From assembly GCF_003049665.1 (NCBI RefSeq), contig NZ_PYWM01000005.1:1-64000 (forward strand): 64,000 bases of DNA, in the 5' to 3' direction. Origin of the DNA: Lysinibacillus mangiferihumi (GTDB lineage: Bacteria; Bacillota; Bacilli; Bacillales_A; Planococcaceae). The position numbers and the translations under genes were made by a program. Shown here piece after piece: positions 44,213 to 55,300 of the stretch. Numbering within the stretch: the stretch's first letter is position 1; each line of letters opens with the position of its first letter. The notes beneath the pieces were generated by a model. The model saw nothing but the letters and a program-made list of their open reading frames with translations. It was not told the origin of the DNA and did no database searches.

Positions 44213-45606
44213 AAGAACCGATTTCAATTTTTACAAGTGATTATCAAACCGCAGAATTTATGAAATCAATGCGTGATTTAGCCTCATTAGCAGGTGTGCT
44301 AAAGGAATTAAGTACCGAAAAAATGTACGATTCTCCAATCGAAACGATTCGTTTTTTAAATGTTATTCAATTAATTAATGAAGCATCTCTTGGCATTAAA
44401 GATGCCATCGATAACGAGGAAGTACTGTACTACCGATATCAGTCTACGTATCCACAAGACAATGAACCGCCAACATTAGCGCAAATTACGAGAATGCTGA
44501 CGATTTTAGAACGCAATAATTGGATTGTGAAACAGAGCCGTCAAATTAAAATGCGTGACCGTGGGAAAAATTTAATGGACGGGTTAATTCGCATGGGTAA
44601 CGATGCGCTAGCCTATTATTTGCAGGATGATATTGGACGCTCGCTATTTCAAGCGAGACGCGATGCCGAAATAAGCGCTGCCTATGACGATCAAGGAATT
44701 TCTGGGGGCAATAAAATTGCATCGATGATTTACAACGTTGAAGAGGCAATTAAGCAATTGGAGGAACGCCAACTTGAACTTCTTGCTGATCGCAATGCCT
44801 TACCGCAGCTGGAGAAAATTAATCAACTAATGCTTGAGCTTGAAACAAAATTAAATGAACGTTTACAACAGTTTGGTACCGTCGAAGAAAGTACGAAAAT
44901 GAGTGATTTAATGCGTCGCGGAACGGCTGCTATTTCAAAAGGGACTTCACTTAGCTTAAGTTTACTGACAAAATATATTCGCTTTGTTAATATGCAGCTC
45001 ACACCTACCGCTAACACTATTTCACCAGAAAAGGTGCGTCAATTTATTTTGGCAATGCATTCACCAGAAGCTAATACGAATATCCCAACAGCCCACGATA
45101 TTTTAAGTTTTATGGAGCAAAATCAATATGAAGAAGAGGGGATGGATGGCTTGTGGGTCCCTGTAAAATTTGCCGCACCGATTGGCCCACAAGATATTAC
45201 AGATGCCGTACATTATTTACTAACGTATGAACCAAAGCTAGAAAAGCCGATGTCTCATCAGCTTGAGCATACATATGAAGAAACCGAAATGGATGTTCGC
45301 CCAATAAAAGATGCATTGCAGGATGCTTCATGGAAAATGACACAATCATTAATTGATACCGAACGAATTGAAAATTATTTAACCGAGCACGGTGAAACGG
45401 AAATGGAAGAGCTTATTGTGGAATCGAGTTCAAATAAATGGCATGATGCGATTCTTTCATTATTAGCTGTCTCGGCATTAACGAGTAACAAAAAGGTAGA
45501 ACAACAGCCTATTGAGCACACGAAAGACTATGAAAAACAATGGGAGTGGATAGACGATGACGACAAACGATTTACCGTTCGACAATACCCTTATGATGAT
45601 GAATAG
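44194..45606 (+). CDS. jetA: Wadjet kleisin-like subunit JetA
   Basis: 470 residues, GTG 44194 with GGAGGGG 8 bases upstream, overlapping jetD. A winged-helix-like N-terminus (PTLAQITRMLTILERNNWIV near 90-109) is followed by a long coiled-coil centre (AIKQLEERQLELLADRNAL) and a C-terminal winged-helix-like region. This is the kleisin-type bridge of Wadjet complexes (MukF-like, family knowledge). The position between JetD and JetB supports the call. The subtype (type III-like by look) is tentative. Confidence 0.75.
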   Translation: MEQMGVKEPISIFTSDYQTAEFMKSMRDLASLAGVLKELSTEKMYDSPIETIRFLNVIQLINEASLGIKDAIDNEEVLYYRYQSTYPQDNEPPTLAQITRMLTILERNNWIVKQSRQIKMRDRGKNLMDGLIRMGNDALAYYLQDDIGRSLFQARRDAEISAAYDDQGISGGNKIASMIYNVEEAIKQLEERQLELLADRNALPQLEKINQLMLELETKLNERLQQFGTVEESTKMSDLMRRGTAAISKGTSLSLSLLTKYIRFVNMQLTPTANTISPEKVRQFILAMHSPEANTNIPTAHDILSFMEQNQYEEEGMDGLWVPVKFAAPIGPQDITDAVHYLLTYEPKLEKPMSHQLEHTYEETEMDVRPIKDALQDASWKMTQSLIDTERIENYLTEHGETEMEELIVESSSNKWHDAILSLLAVSALTSNKKVEQQPIEHTKDYEKQWEWIDDDDKRFTVRQYPYDDE

Positions 45607-46228
45607 CTTAAAGGGCTATCTAACGACCGACGAGGAATTAGCGTTTATGCAGTTATTATTTTCTTCATCTGCATCGATTAAAGGAGCAAATTACGGCTTA
45701 GCAAAGAAGGATTTAGAAAAGCTGCTTGGCATTAAAAATGGAGACGATGATGCTTTCCATTCATTTATCAATCGCTTAAATGCTGCGTTAAGTCGCTATT
45801 TCCGTGTGATTTACGATGACCGTAGAGACCGCGTAATTGTCATGATGCATGTAACCGCAAAACATGCAAAATCAACATTAAGCAGTGAGGCGCTCGCCAT
45901 TATGTTGTATTTGTTTTATCACCAAGAAGTACTCGGTCATGAATTTACGCTCCTACATCAAATCCTAGTTGATTTTGGTCATGAATCACTAAATGCCAAT
46001 CGTAAATTGAAAAATAATATCGACCAACTGAAAAAAATTGGCGCGGTTACAGACTACGAATCCGTTTCTGAAGAGGCCTATATGTTAACGGCTATAGGAG
46101 TACATATGTTTTCAGAGTCATTTTTACGACGCACAACGGAATTTGCCCAGGAAACCCAGCTTAGTAAAGAAGAAGTAATGAAGTTTTTCAATCGCTATAA
46201 CTTACATATTGAGGAGGAAAACGAATGA
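45557..46228 (+). CDS. jetB: Wadjet KITE-like subunit JetB
   Basis: 223 residues, ATG 45557 overlapping jetA by 50 bases; GGGAGTGG precedes it. Two winged-helix-like blocks (TDEELAFMQLLFSSSASIKG; then LKKIGAVTDYESVSEEAYM) fit the MukE/KITE role in SMC-like complexes. Its stop overlaps the jetC start by 4 bases (ATGA). Assigned mainly by position and fold pattern. Confidence 0.75.
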   Translation: MTTNDLPFDNTLMMMNSLKGYLTTDEELAFMQLLFSSSASIKGANYGLAKKDLEKLLGIKNGDDDAFHSFINRLNAALSRYFRVIYDDRRDRVIVMMHVTAKHAKSTLSSEALAIMLYLFYHQEVLGHEFTLLHQILVDFGHESLNANRKLKNNIDQLKKIGAVTDYESVSEEAYMLTAIGVHMFSESFLRRTTEFAQETQLSKEEVMKFFNRYNLHIEEENE

Positions 46229-49200
46229 TTCCGTACCAATTAAAAATTCATGGCGTACGCGACTACTCACCGCGCAGTATTCATTTGGGGGAACCAGACG
46301 AGCATATTTTAATTACGGGTCCAAATGGTGTAGGGAAATCGACATTAACATTTTGCCTTGGAGCAGTGCTATATTCATCGAAGGTAGAACTAGAGGGACT
46401 TCGTTCAACAAATTTAAAAGTAAATGACCCTTGGTATGCACGTATTACACTCATATTTTTAAATGAAGGCAAGACAAAAATTGACGGTCCAAAATTTATC
46501 GCCTTTCAGTTAACAGTCAATCAAGATACGAAAAATAGCCCGATTCAGCGGGAGTATGAGGTGTTACATGGACAAGATCAAGAACAGTTAACATCGCATG
46601 CCCGCTATACATCTGGTGGGACAGCAGGGCGGACATTCAAGGCGTATCGTGAAGATTTGCGTGTACGCTATAAAATTGAACCAGATATTTATTATTTAAT
46701 TTGGTATCAGCAAGAAGTCAATCAATTTGCGGCGATGTACCCGGAAGAGCGTTTCCGCAAATTTAGTGATATGTTCGAGATTTCTGAGATGCAAAAGGAA
46801 TGGGAAGCTTCATTAGAAAAAATTAAAGAAGTTCGTACGGAAATTGAATATTTAAAGGCGATTCAAAAAGGGGCAGAGTTAAACTTAAATGCGGCGCAAA
46901 CAGAGCTCAATAAATATTTGGATAACAAAAAACGTATTCTCACATCCGGCCAAAAATATTATACGTTGCTCCATCGCATGATCGGGTATTATAGTACTTC
47001 GATTGACAAGACGTCCGAGCAAAAAGCGCATGATCAAGTAGAAAAGGAAAAACGGATTGTTGCACAGCAAAAATTAAAGCAAAATATAAGTGAACTAGAG
47101 CAACAAAAAACACAATTGTCACAAAATATGGAGGTACTGTCAGAGCAATTAAAGCACATAATCAATCAGCTCCAACAACAACAAGATGAAGATACACAAC
47201 AACAAAATTTACAGCAGCAGTTAGAACAGCAGCTTGAAAAAATCGATGAGAAGCGCAAGTATTTACGTTTTGATGCCGACACGACACAACGTAGTCTAGA
47301 AGAAACAAAAAAACAATACGCTACGATTACCAACCAATTAGCTGAGCTCAACAATCAGCACACGCAACTGCGCAAGCAAGAACGCGTGCTCGATCAAGAT
47401 AAAGCCCGTTTAGAAGTGACTTCATCGCAGCTAAAAGATGAAATCACAAAGGCAGAAAAGCACAAAGCAATTTATGGAAGCAGTGCGCAAATCGAGCAAC
47501 AAATCAACACCGTATCACTGCAAAATGAACGTGATTTTGAACAGATACAGCGTCTTAACATGGAATTAAAAATGATGGAACAAAATATTACACAGTATGA
47601 ACTAAAAAAGGTCGTATCAACACGCCAGCAGCAAGGACTACTACATTTAAAGCAACAGCAACTGGAGGCGTACACGTTACGTGAGTTGATAGAGCTTATG
47701 CCATCTGCTCCAGTGCAGTTGGAAAAGCAGCTTGAGGCGATTAAATATAGCATTTTTTATGTCGGAAAAAACTATAAGCCAGTCAATGATTTGTATTATG
47801 TATCACTTCCACAGCTTGTGCCAACAGAAAGTATTTCAAAGCTACCAGAGTTTGGCTTACAAATTCGTAACGACTTAACTGAACAGCAGCGGAATTATGC
47901 GAATAAGGCACTTTGGTGGGTCAAGCAGTTTATCTTAGAGAGCCCGAAAATCGAGCAAGGCTTGTTATATGATACGCGAGGTGTTCGTGGTGCGCAGGAA
48001 GCGGCGCAATATATTTTAAGTGATGGGGCGATTGAAAAGCTGTTGCAGGAAGTACAACAGAACTATTCAAAAACAAAGAACGAGCAGCAACAATTAGAAA
48101 AACAATACACTGAAAATCAACAACAGTTGAAACAGCTACAAGGTCATCTTCATACAATGCAATTAGCCGAAAGTACACTATTAAAGCAAGCAGATTATGC
48201 ATCGTATTTGCAGCAACTTGAACTAGTCGAACAAAAATTATCAGATCTTTATGATGAGCAAACAGCACTTGAAATTCAACTAGACGAGCTAAAAAGCGAG
48301 CAAATGGAAGCAAAACATAATCAGGATTTTTATGAGCAACAATGGACAATTCATGAGGAGCTCGGCGCATTTGCAGGCCAGCAAATGCAACTACAACAAA
48401 TTGTGCAGGCAAGAAAATACTTGCAACAAAATATTCGAGCACTTACTATCGAACAAGAGTCAAAAGATCGTGAAATCAATCAACAAAAACGCGAGCAATC
48501 GCGACTAGGTGAACAGCAACAACAATTCGAAAGCGAGTTAAAAATCGTTGAAAGTCAAATAACAGGTTATGAGTTAACGATTCAAAAGGCAATGGACAAG
48601 CTAGAATTGGATGAAACGATGAAAAGTCGCTGTCAGCTCGATTTAATTGAACTTGAACAGATACTACCGCAAGAAGCACAGCAACTAGATGAACAACTCG
48701 CAACGAACATGTCACTGACGATGCTACAGGCTGAAAGCGAACAAGCACAAGCGCAGCTACGCAATGCACGCTTAGAAAAAATAAACGAAAATGCCCAGCA
48801 AAATTACGATCAACAAAAAGCGGATTTCGATAAGAAAAATGCGGAGCTAGCGAAGTCGGAGCAGCTTCTTGAAAGCAATACCATTCGTGCAAATGAGCAA
48901 GAAGATCGCTTAGAAACCACGATTACAATGCACTTAATCAAAATCAATACGCTTTTCCAAAAATATATGGATTTGTTCCAATTTGAAGGACAAGTCGAAA
49001 AAGAACGCATAGAAGAAAAATCAGGTCGCGTAACTTTCCGACTCTATATTAAAGCACGTAAAATTGGCCATCAAGGCGCCCTCGAAGATGTCAGCATGAA
49101 AGCTCGTAGTGGCAAAGTAGGCCTAGGCGTATCCGGCGGAGAAGAATCACTAAGCTCACTCCTGTTCGCCCTCGCCCTACTACAAAACTTAACCACTTCA

Positions 49201-49422
49201 CCAGGCTATATCGTCCTCGACGAATTCGATAGCGCATTAGACGATGAACGAAAAAATAAAGTATTCAATCTCTATGCCGAAGAGCTCCAACGTAAACTAA
49301 TCATTGTATCGCCAAAAGGACACGATGAAACATATTACAACTGCTTCTCAAAAGTATTCATTGTAGAGCACGATGCCACGATTCCAAAAAGTACGATTCG
49401 CGGGATACAGAATAAGAAGTGA
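46225..49422 (+). CDS. jetC: Wadjet SMC/MukB-like ATPase JetC
   Basis: 1065 residues. Walker A GPNGVGKST near 32-40, long Gln-rich coiled-coil arms from about 190 to 480 and 600 to 900 around a hinge-like globular region (about 490-600), ABC signature VSGGEES near 969-975, and Walker B YIVLDEFDSALDDE near 995-1008. This is the SMC-like motor that loads onto circular DNA, extrudes it and presents it to JetD. GGAGG lies 8 bases before ATG 46225. Intact and of expected length, so the operon looks functional. Confidence 0.92.
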   Translation: MIPYQLKIHGVRDYSPRSIHLGEPDEHILITGPNGVGKSTLTFCLGAVLYSSKVELEGLRSTNLKVNDPWYARITLIFLNEGKTKIDGPKFIAFQLTVNQDTKNSPIQREYEVLHGQDQEQLTSHARYTSGGTAGRTFKAYREDLRVRYKIEPDIYYLIWYQQEVNQFAAMYPEERFRKFSDMFEISEMQKEWEASLEKIKEVRTEIEYLKAIQKGAELNLNAAQTELNKYLDNKKRILTSGQKYYTLLHRMIGYYSTSIDKTSEQKAHDQVEKEKRIVAQQKLKQNISELEQQKTQLSQNMEVLSEQLKHIINQLQQQQDEDTQQQNLQQQLEQQLEKIDEKRKYLRFDADTTQRSLEETKKQYATITNQLAELNNQHTQLRKQERVLDQDKARLEVTSSQLKDEITKAEKHKAIYGSSAQIEQQINTVSLQNERDFEQIQRLNMELKMMEQNITQYELKKVVSTRQQQGLLHLKQQQLEAYTLRELIELMPSAPVQLEKQLEAIKYSIFYVGKNYKPVNDLYYVSLPQLVPTESISKLPEFGLQIRNDLTEQQRNYANKALWWVKQFILESPKIEQGLLYDTRGVRGAQEAAQYILSDGAIEKLLQEVQQNYSKTKNEQQQLEKQYTENQQQLKQLQGHLHTMQLAESTLLKQADYASYLQQLELVEQKLSDLYDEQTALEIQLDELKSEQMEAKHNQDFYEQQWTIHEELGAFAGQQMQLQQIVQARKYLQQNIRALTIEQESKDREINQQKREQSRLGEQQQQFESELKIVESQITGYELTIQKAMDKLELDETMKSRCQLDLIELEQILPQEAQQLDEQLATNMSLTMLQAESEQAQAQLRNARLEKINENAQQNYDQQKADFDKKNAELAKSEQLLESNTIRANEQEDRLETTITMHLIKINTLFQKYMDLFQFEGQVEKERIEEKSGRVTFRLYIKARKIGHQGALEDVSMKARSGKVGLGVSGGEESLSSLLFALALLQNLTTSPGYIVLDEFDSALDDERKNKVFNLYAEELQRKLIIVSPKGHDETYYNCFSKVFIVEHDATIPKSTIRGIQNKK

Positions 49423-49456
49423 ATGTAATTGATTTTGGTAAATGGTTTTATAAGGG

Positions 49457-49495
49457 TGTGTTAAAAGTTGTTAAACTTTTAACATGCTCTTTTTG
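49457..49495 (+). terminator. Terminator of the Wadjet operon
   Basis: Stem GTGTGTTAAAAG/CTTTTAACATGC (49457-49468, 49477-49488, with wobble) and a T-run. Confidence 0.75.
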
Positions 49496-49913
49496 TGTTT
49501 GGTTGAATTGATTTGGTCAATGTGACAAATAAAAATCAAGTGATGATAAGTAATATTTATCAGTTTAAACATTTTCTAATATAAGGTTTACAAAAATTTG
49601 CTATTGTCTAGAAAACAAATGTTACTACTTTCTTTACAATATTCTTAGATTCTTGATAAGAGATCAAATTTGATAATCTTAGGGTTAATTTGATTGCATA
49701 AGTAACGAATGATCATCAGCACAATCTACCTCATTGTACTCAGTTATTATTCCTATTTTCTCCGTTACCTTAATACTAATTATGGCACACGTAAAATCAA
49801 GAAAGAATTAGCCAAATTACCTGTAAGATGTTATGGGATTAATACTTTAAATCGATACAAATGATGTGAATTTAAATATTACGAATAATGTTTTTGAAGG
49901 AGCAGATCAATAT
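49496..49913 (+). other. AT-rich gap, no gene
   Basis: No intact ORF with a ribosome site; an in-frame GTG for the next gene at 49866 lacks one. Confidence 0.4.
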
Positions 49914-50507
49914 ATGAATAATAAATATGAAGATTTTAAGCTGAAAATGGATATAAAACCTGGTGCTTATCATGGAAATACTGTCAGAAAAAATATTACC
50001 CAATCCTTATGGAAGAAAATCAGAAGTAGTGTATTGGAAGAAAGAAACTATGCATGTACTATATGCGGATATCAGCCGCCAGTTGAAGAATTTAAAAAAC
50101 TTCATGTTCATGAAGTAGAAGAGTATGGAGAAGATGAATTACTATGCATTTTAAAAGATTTAGATTTAATCTGTGTCAATTGCCATTCCTGGCAGCATAT
50201 AGGAAGAACTTTTAGTAAGTTAAATAATGAACAGATAAACAAGTTAAAGTTACACTTTATCAGTGTTAATAATTGCTCGGAAGATGATTATAAAGAGTAT
50301 TTAAGAAAGTTCAAAATTAGAAAAAGGGAAGCAGCACTAAAAGCGATTGAAGTTGAAGTTAAAATGTTAGGAAAAAACACTGTTTTAGATAATTTAGTTT
50401 TATATCGCATTGAAGGTGCCATTCCTTTCAAAGAAGAGGTCATCAAACAATTAGCCAATAAAGGTCTATATCGATTTTATGATGATGAAGATGAGTTAAT
50501 GATCTGA
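49914..50507 (+). CDS. Small HNH-like CxxC protein
   Basis: 197 residues from ATG 49914, preceded by GAAGGAG. It has CTICGYQPP near 47 and LHVHEVEEYGEDE, then LICVNCHSWQHIG near 82-94: two CxxC knuckles around a His, the layout of an HNH/zinc nuclease. The remaining helical tail is unrecognised. Could be a stand-alone HNH endonuclease in the defence island; catalytic His/Asn cannot be fixed with certainty (His in VHEVEE is the candidate). Confidence 0.65.
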   Translation: MNNKYEDFKLKMDIKPGAYHGNTVRKNITQSLWKKIRSSVLEERNYACTICGYQPPVEEFKKLHVHEVEEYGEDELLCILKDLDLICVNCHSWQHIGRTFSKLNNEQINKLKLHFISVNNCSEDDYKEYLRKFKIRKREAALKAIEVEVKMLGKNTVLDNLVLYRIEGAIPFKEEVIKQLANKGLYRFYDDEDELMI

Positions 50508-50656
50508 GGAGAGACTACTAGTCCCTTCAATATTTAAGAAAATAACCTAACACAATGTAGGGAAACAATCGCTGAATTTAGAATATAGTACAAGTTAGAA
50601 GTTAGTTGGTTAATAGTTGATTAATGATAGCAAAAAGGAATGTGTACCTATAGTAT
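50508..50656 (+). other. Intergenic, no gene seen
   Basis: Short AT-rich gap before an IS-like relic. Confidence 0.4.
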
Positions 50657-50900
50657 TGACCCCAACATTATAGGCAAATAAAAAAAGTATTATAGATACC
50701 TAAATTTCAATTTGGGGATGTTTTTTCTATGGGTACAAGATGAGTTATCTATATGAAGTAAAAATGAAAATGATTGAGATACCATTAGCAGCTGTGCCAA
50801 TCAAACAGATATTAATAGACTTCAATATACGACATAAAGCACAGGTGGAAACCTGAAAGCGTTGTAAAGAAATGCCGAAATCAATAGTTTGTTAGTTCAG
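50657..50900 (+). pseudogene. IS3-family OrfA remnant
   Basis: A frame from 50740 reads SYLYEVKMKMIEIPLAAV then FNIRHKAQVET and stops at 50854 where the normal family has Trp; a broken tail follows. The upstream TTGACCCCAACATTATAGGC may be an IS terminal end. No OrfB is present. A decayed IS3/IS150-type insertion. Confidence 0.6.
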
Positions 50901-51178
50901 CGCACAGTACATCAAAGATGCTCCTGTGTCTCAGGCTCTCCAATGAAGCTGCATTTAACATAAGCTTCATGAAAAAAAGTGGTGTATGCGCTTTGGTCCT
51001 CTATAATAGAAAGTGAATTGTGTTTAGAGGGATATTGAACGAGAGATTTAACTCTTGGCAATATCCTTTTTAACTCTTACAGAAAATAAGAAGAATATCT
51101 ATAAATGTTGGAAAAATGTGTATATAATTTTAGATGGTAACGACTAGCAGTATTTACTTTAACAATAGAGGTGTATTC
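50901..51178 (+). other. Intergenic with a possible hairpin, no gene
   Basis: An imperfect inverted repeat (51025-51066 region) lies before the next gene. The upstream in-frame ATG at 51134 lacks a ribosome site. Confidence 0.35.
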
Positions 51179-52063
51179 ATGAATAAATTTATTGTAATGC
51201 AAAATGCTACACATGGTGAAGAAATTAATGGTGGATATATGTGGTCACCGCAAAAAGACAAAAGGGGTTCTAGTAACCATGCTTATCTACGAATGACAAC
51301 TATAAAGGCCGGGGATAAGATTTATAGTTGCTACGATAAAGCCATACGTGCGATTGGTATTGCTAAGTCTGATTGCTATATTGCAGCTCAACCACATGAA
51401 CTACAGGAAAAAAATCTATGGTCAGATGCAGGATATAAAGTAGACGTGGACTATACAATTTTAGAACAGCCAATTATTATTGCTGAAATTTGGGGAGAAA
51501 TGGAATTAAGTCGTCCACAAAAATATTCAGCTTTTCAAGTAGGGGGCAAAGGTAATCAAGCATATCTCTTTCCTTGCCCAGATGAATGGGATAGATTATT
51601 CGACAGTCACCATGCTGAATTAGTTATGGAAAAAGAAATGAGTAAAAAAGAACTAGAAAAAGATATTCATGAGTTAATGATAGATATAGAAAAAGAAGCA
51701 AATTACTTATCATTAGAAGAACTTGCTATAAAAGCGAGTCAAGCATCTGAAAAGGGTAACAGAAGGGTAACAATAAGTAGTTATAATCGTAATCCTTATG
51801 TTGGTTTGTATGTTAAAAAAAGAGCAAATGGTGTATGTGAGTTGTGTGATCAGCCCGCACAATTTAATGATAAAAATGGTTATCCATATTTAGAATGTCA
51901 TCATATTGAATTCTTATCAGAAGGAGGGCCAGATATAATTGAAAATTGTGTTGCTTTATGTGTTGTATGCCATAAAAAAGCACATATCCTTAATGAACCA
52001 GCAGACAAGTATAAAATGTTGAAAAAAGTTGAATTAAGGGGTCCTTTGCAAGAGGTATGGTAA
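51179..52063 (+). CDS. Modification-sensor-like (EVE/PUA-like) protein fused to HNH nuclease
   Basis: 294 residues from ATG 51179 (GAGGTG 5 bases upstream). The N-terminal 150 residues (FIVMQNATHGEE; WSPQKDKRG; KYSAFQVGGKGNQAYLFP) resemble EVE/PUA-like modified-base readers. A helical linker follows (about 150-200), then an HNH domain: CELCDQPA near 220, ECHHIEFLSEGGPD near 240-253, NCVALCVVCHKKAH near 258-271, complete with catalytic HH and zinc cysteines. Such fusions are modification-dependent restriction endonucleases that cut phage DNA with altered bases. A paralogue is at 62080. Stand-alone gene with its own terminator. Confidence 0.82.
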   Translation: MNKFIVMQNATHGEEINGGYMWSPQKDKRGSSNHAYLRMTTIKAGDKIYSCYDKAIRAIGIAKSDCYIAAQPHELQEKNLWSDAGYKVDVDYTILEQPIIIAEIWGEMELSRPQKYSAFQVGGKGNQAYLFPCPDEWDRLFDSHHAELVMEKEMSKKELEKDIHELMIDIEKEANYLSLEELAIKASQASEKGNRRVTISSYNRNPYVGLYVKKRANGVCELCDQPAQFNDKNGYPYLECHHIEFLSEGGPDIIENCVALCVVCHKKAHILNEPADKYKMLKKVELRGPLQEVW

Positions 52064-52114
52064 TGTGTTGTTAAAATATACTATTAGTTTTATTAATAAC
52101 CAAACATCTAAATT

Positions 52115-52147
52115 GACCACATGAGCATCATTGGTGTGGTCTTTTTT
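52115..52147 (+). terminator. Terminator after the sensor-HNH gene
   Basis: GACCACA/TGTGGTC stem (52115-52121, 52135-52141), 13-base loop, T-run. Confidence 0.8.
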
Positions 52148-52317
52148 ATGTTATGAAACATATTTCTTTTAATTGAATATTATACAAGCGTGTGCAAGGG
52201 TCCAATTGCATTATTCATAAGGAAAGTATGATTTTTACAAGAATAGTTATTTTACTAGTCCCAAATTTCCCATTATAGTACAATTGGATTAAATACATAG
52301 AAAAGCGGTGAATGATA

Positions 52318-55300
52318 ATGAGTAACTTTTCTTTTTTTAAAGGCGATTGGGAAGTTTTAGCGAAGCTCGGTGAAAGCGCAGAGCGCAATCTTTATAATGA
52401 TCCGCACACTTCCGTTATAAAATTACGTTTACTTGGCGAGTCGATTGCGAAGGCGGTATTAGCATCGGATAACATTCGTGAAGCGTATGATACTAGACAA
52501 GTAGATCGCTTAAATACTATGAAAAAAGAAGGCTTGGCTGAGCCTGAAATGTTAGATATATTCCATACATTACGTAGAAAAGGAAATACCGCTTCACATG
52601 AAGCATCTTATGGTACGACAGAAGAAGCAAAACAATTATTAGCACTAGCCTATCAAATATCTATTTGGTTTATGGAAGTGTATATTGATTGGGAATTTGT
52701 TGCACCTACATATAGAGAACCAGAGCCAGAAATAAGTTCACAAGAGCTTCAATTGAAGGTGAAAGCCTTAGAAGAAGAAATTGCAAAAAAAGAGAAAGAA
52801 CTATTAAAACAGCTAGACACTTTAGCTGATGATGCAATTGCCAAAGATACACGTATAAGACGAAAAGAAAAGTCGAAGCTTCATGTACAAAAGCATCGTC
52901 TATCTGAAGCCCAAACACGTATAATTATTGATGATAAATTGCGCGCGGCTGGTTGGATTGTTGATACAGAAAAGTACAACTTTAAAAAGCATAAAACGTT
53001 GCCTGAAAAAAATAAAAATATGGCGATTGCAGAATGGAAAGTTGGTTCGAAGTATGCTGATTACGCTTTATTTATCGGTTTCCAATTAGTCGGTATAGTA
53101 GAAGCAAAAGCGAAACATCGTGATATTCCAGCAGCACTTGAAAGCCAAACAAAAGTTTATGCACGTGCAGTACAGCCAATTGATGGTATTGAACTATTGC
53201 CGCCAAACGGAGAATACAAAGTACCATTTCTTTTTGCTTCGAATGGCCGACCATACTTAAGGCAGCTTGAAGATCAGTCAGGTATTTGGTTCTGGGATTC
53301 ACGTAATCAAACGAAACGAGCTCATGCATTAGAAGGTTGGCATTCACCAGCCGATTTAAAGCTCCTATTAGACGTAGATGACAAAGAAGCAAATGAGCGC
53401 CTGAAAAATGAAGATATTACGAAGTTCGGTTTACGTGAATATCAACAAAAGGCAGTATTAGCAGCAGAGGAAGCATTAATGCAAGGTGCTAGAAAAATGC
53501 TCGTTGCAATGGCGACAGGTACAGGGAAAACACGTACAGCGATTGCCCTTATGTATCGTTTAATTAAAGCTAAGAAATGTCGTCGGATTTTATTTTTAGT
53601 AGACCGTAATTCTTTAGGTCAGCAAACAGCCGATGCACTAAAGGATTCAAAGATGGAAAATGGATTACCGTTTTCATCGATCTATGATGTGAAGTCACTT
53701 GAAGATATGACACCAGATGTGGAAACGAAGGTGCAAATTGCAACGGTTCAAGGGATGGTAAGACGATTATTTTATAGTGATAATGAACAACTACCTTCTG
53801 TTGGGCAATATGACTTCATTATTGTGGATGAGGCACACAGAGGTTACACAAGTGACCGCGAAATGACAGAAGAAGAGCTATTATTCCGAGATCAAAATGA
53901 CTATGTAAGCCAATATCGAAGAGTAATTGATTATTTTGATGCGGCTGTTCTTGGATTAACCGCTACACCAGCACTTCACACAACAGAGATTTTCGGTTCT
54001 CCAATTTATAAATACTCGTATACGGAAGCGGTTTTAGATGGCTTTTTAGTAGACCATGAGCCACCATATCTTTTCGAAACAGAGCTGAAAGAACATGGCA
54101 TTAAATTTGAAAAAGGTGATGAGGTCGAGGTATATGACCCAGAACAAGGTGAAATTGTTTTAGAACAATTAGAAGACGAACTGAAATTTGAGGTTGAGCA
54201 CTTTAATAAACGTGTCATTACGGAAGGCTTTAACCGCGCAATTTTAAATAAACTCACGGAATACATAGATCCAGAGAGTCGAGAAAAAACATTAATTTTC
54301 GCGGCAACAGACCAGCACGCTGATTTAGTCGTTCGTTTACTAAAGGAAGCATTTGAAGCGAACGGTGATGAAGTGTCTGATGATGCTATTGTGAAAATTA
54401 CAGGTTCAATTTATCATCCAAATGAAATGATAAAGCGATTCAAAAATGAGCGTTTACCAAACATCGTTGTGACAGTTGATTTATTAACAACAGGAATCGA
54501 TGTACCTTCTATTACAAATATCGTGTTTTTACGTCGCATTAAATCACGTATTTTATATGACCAAATGTTAGGTCGTGCTACTCGTCTATGTACTGATATT
54601 GAGAAAACACACTTCCGTATTTTTGATGCAGTTGGTATTTATAATCAGTTACAGAAATACACAGAGATGAAGCCTGTCGTGAAGCAACAGAATCAAACGA
54701 TTGAGCAGATTCATAGTGCATTTGTACAAGCTGAAACACAGGATGAAGCGCAGCACTTTTTAGACCAATTAGTAGCGAAAATCCAACGTAAAAAGCAAAA
54801 ACTAAATGATGAAGCCAAACGACAATTTGAACAGCTCTCAAACGGTTTAACAGTTGATGAGTGGGCTAAAGAGCTTAAAGAATATACACCACAGCAGGCA
54901 CAGAATAATAGTGTGTTATTTGACTATGTAGCGACTTATAAAACTCAGAGAGAGCTACAAGTGATTGCCAATCATGAAGATGAAGTGACAGATGTTAAAC
55001 GTGGTTATGGTGAAGGAAACGAGCGACCAGCCGATTATTTAGATGGCTTTGTACAATTCATTAGAGAGAATATGAACGAAATTCCAGCACTTCAAATAGT
55101 ATGTACACGACCAAAAGATTTAACACGTAAAGACTTACGTGAGATTGAAGTGATTTTAGCAACGAAACATTTTAAACAAGAGCATTTGCAGACTGCATGG
55201 AAGCAAGCAAAGAATGAAGAAATTGCAGCTGATATTATTAGCTTTATTCGTCAAGCAGCATTAGGTGAAGCTTTAGTATCTACTGAATCACGTGTGAAAA

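Noticed and set aside
46281-49010. Many long minus-strand frames opposite JetC, up to 170 codons
   Set aside because: They are antisense shadows of the Gln-rich coiled coil (CAA repeats give open complementary frames) with no ribosome sites.
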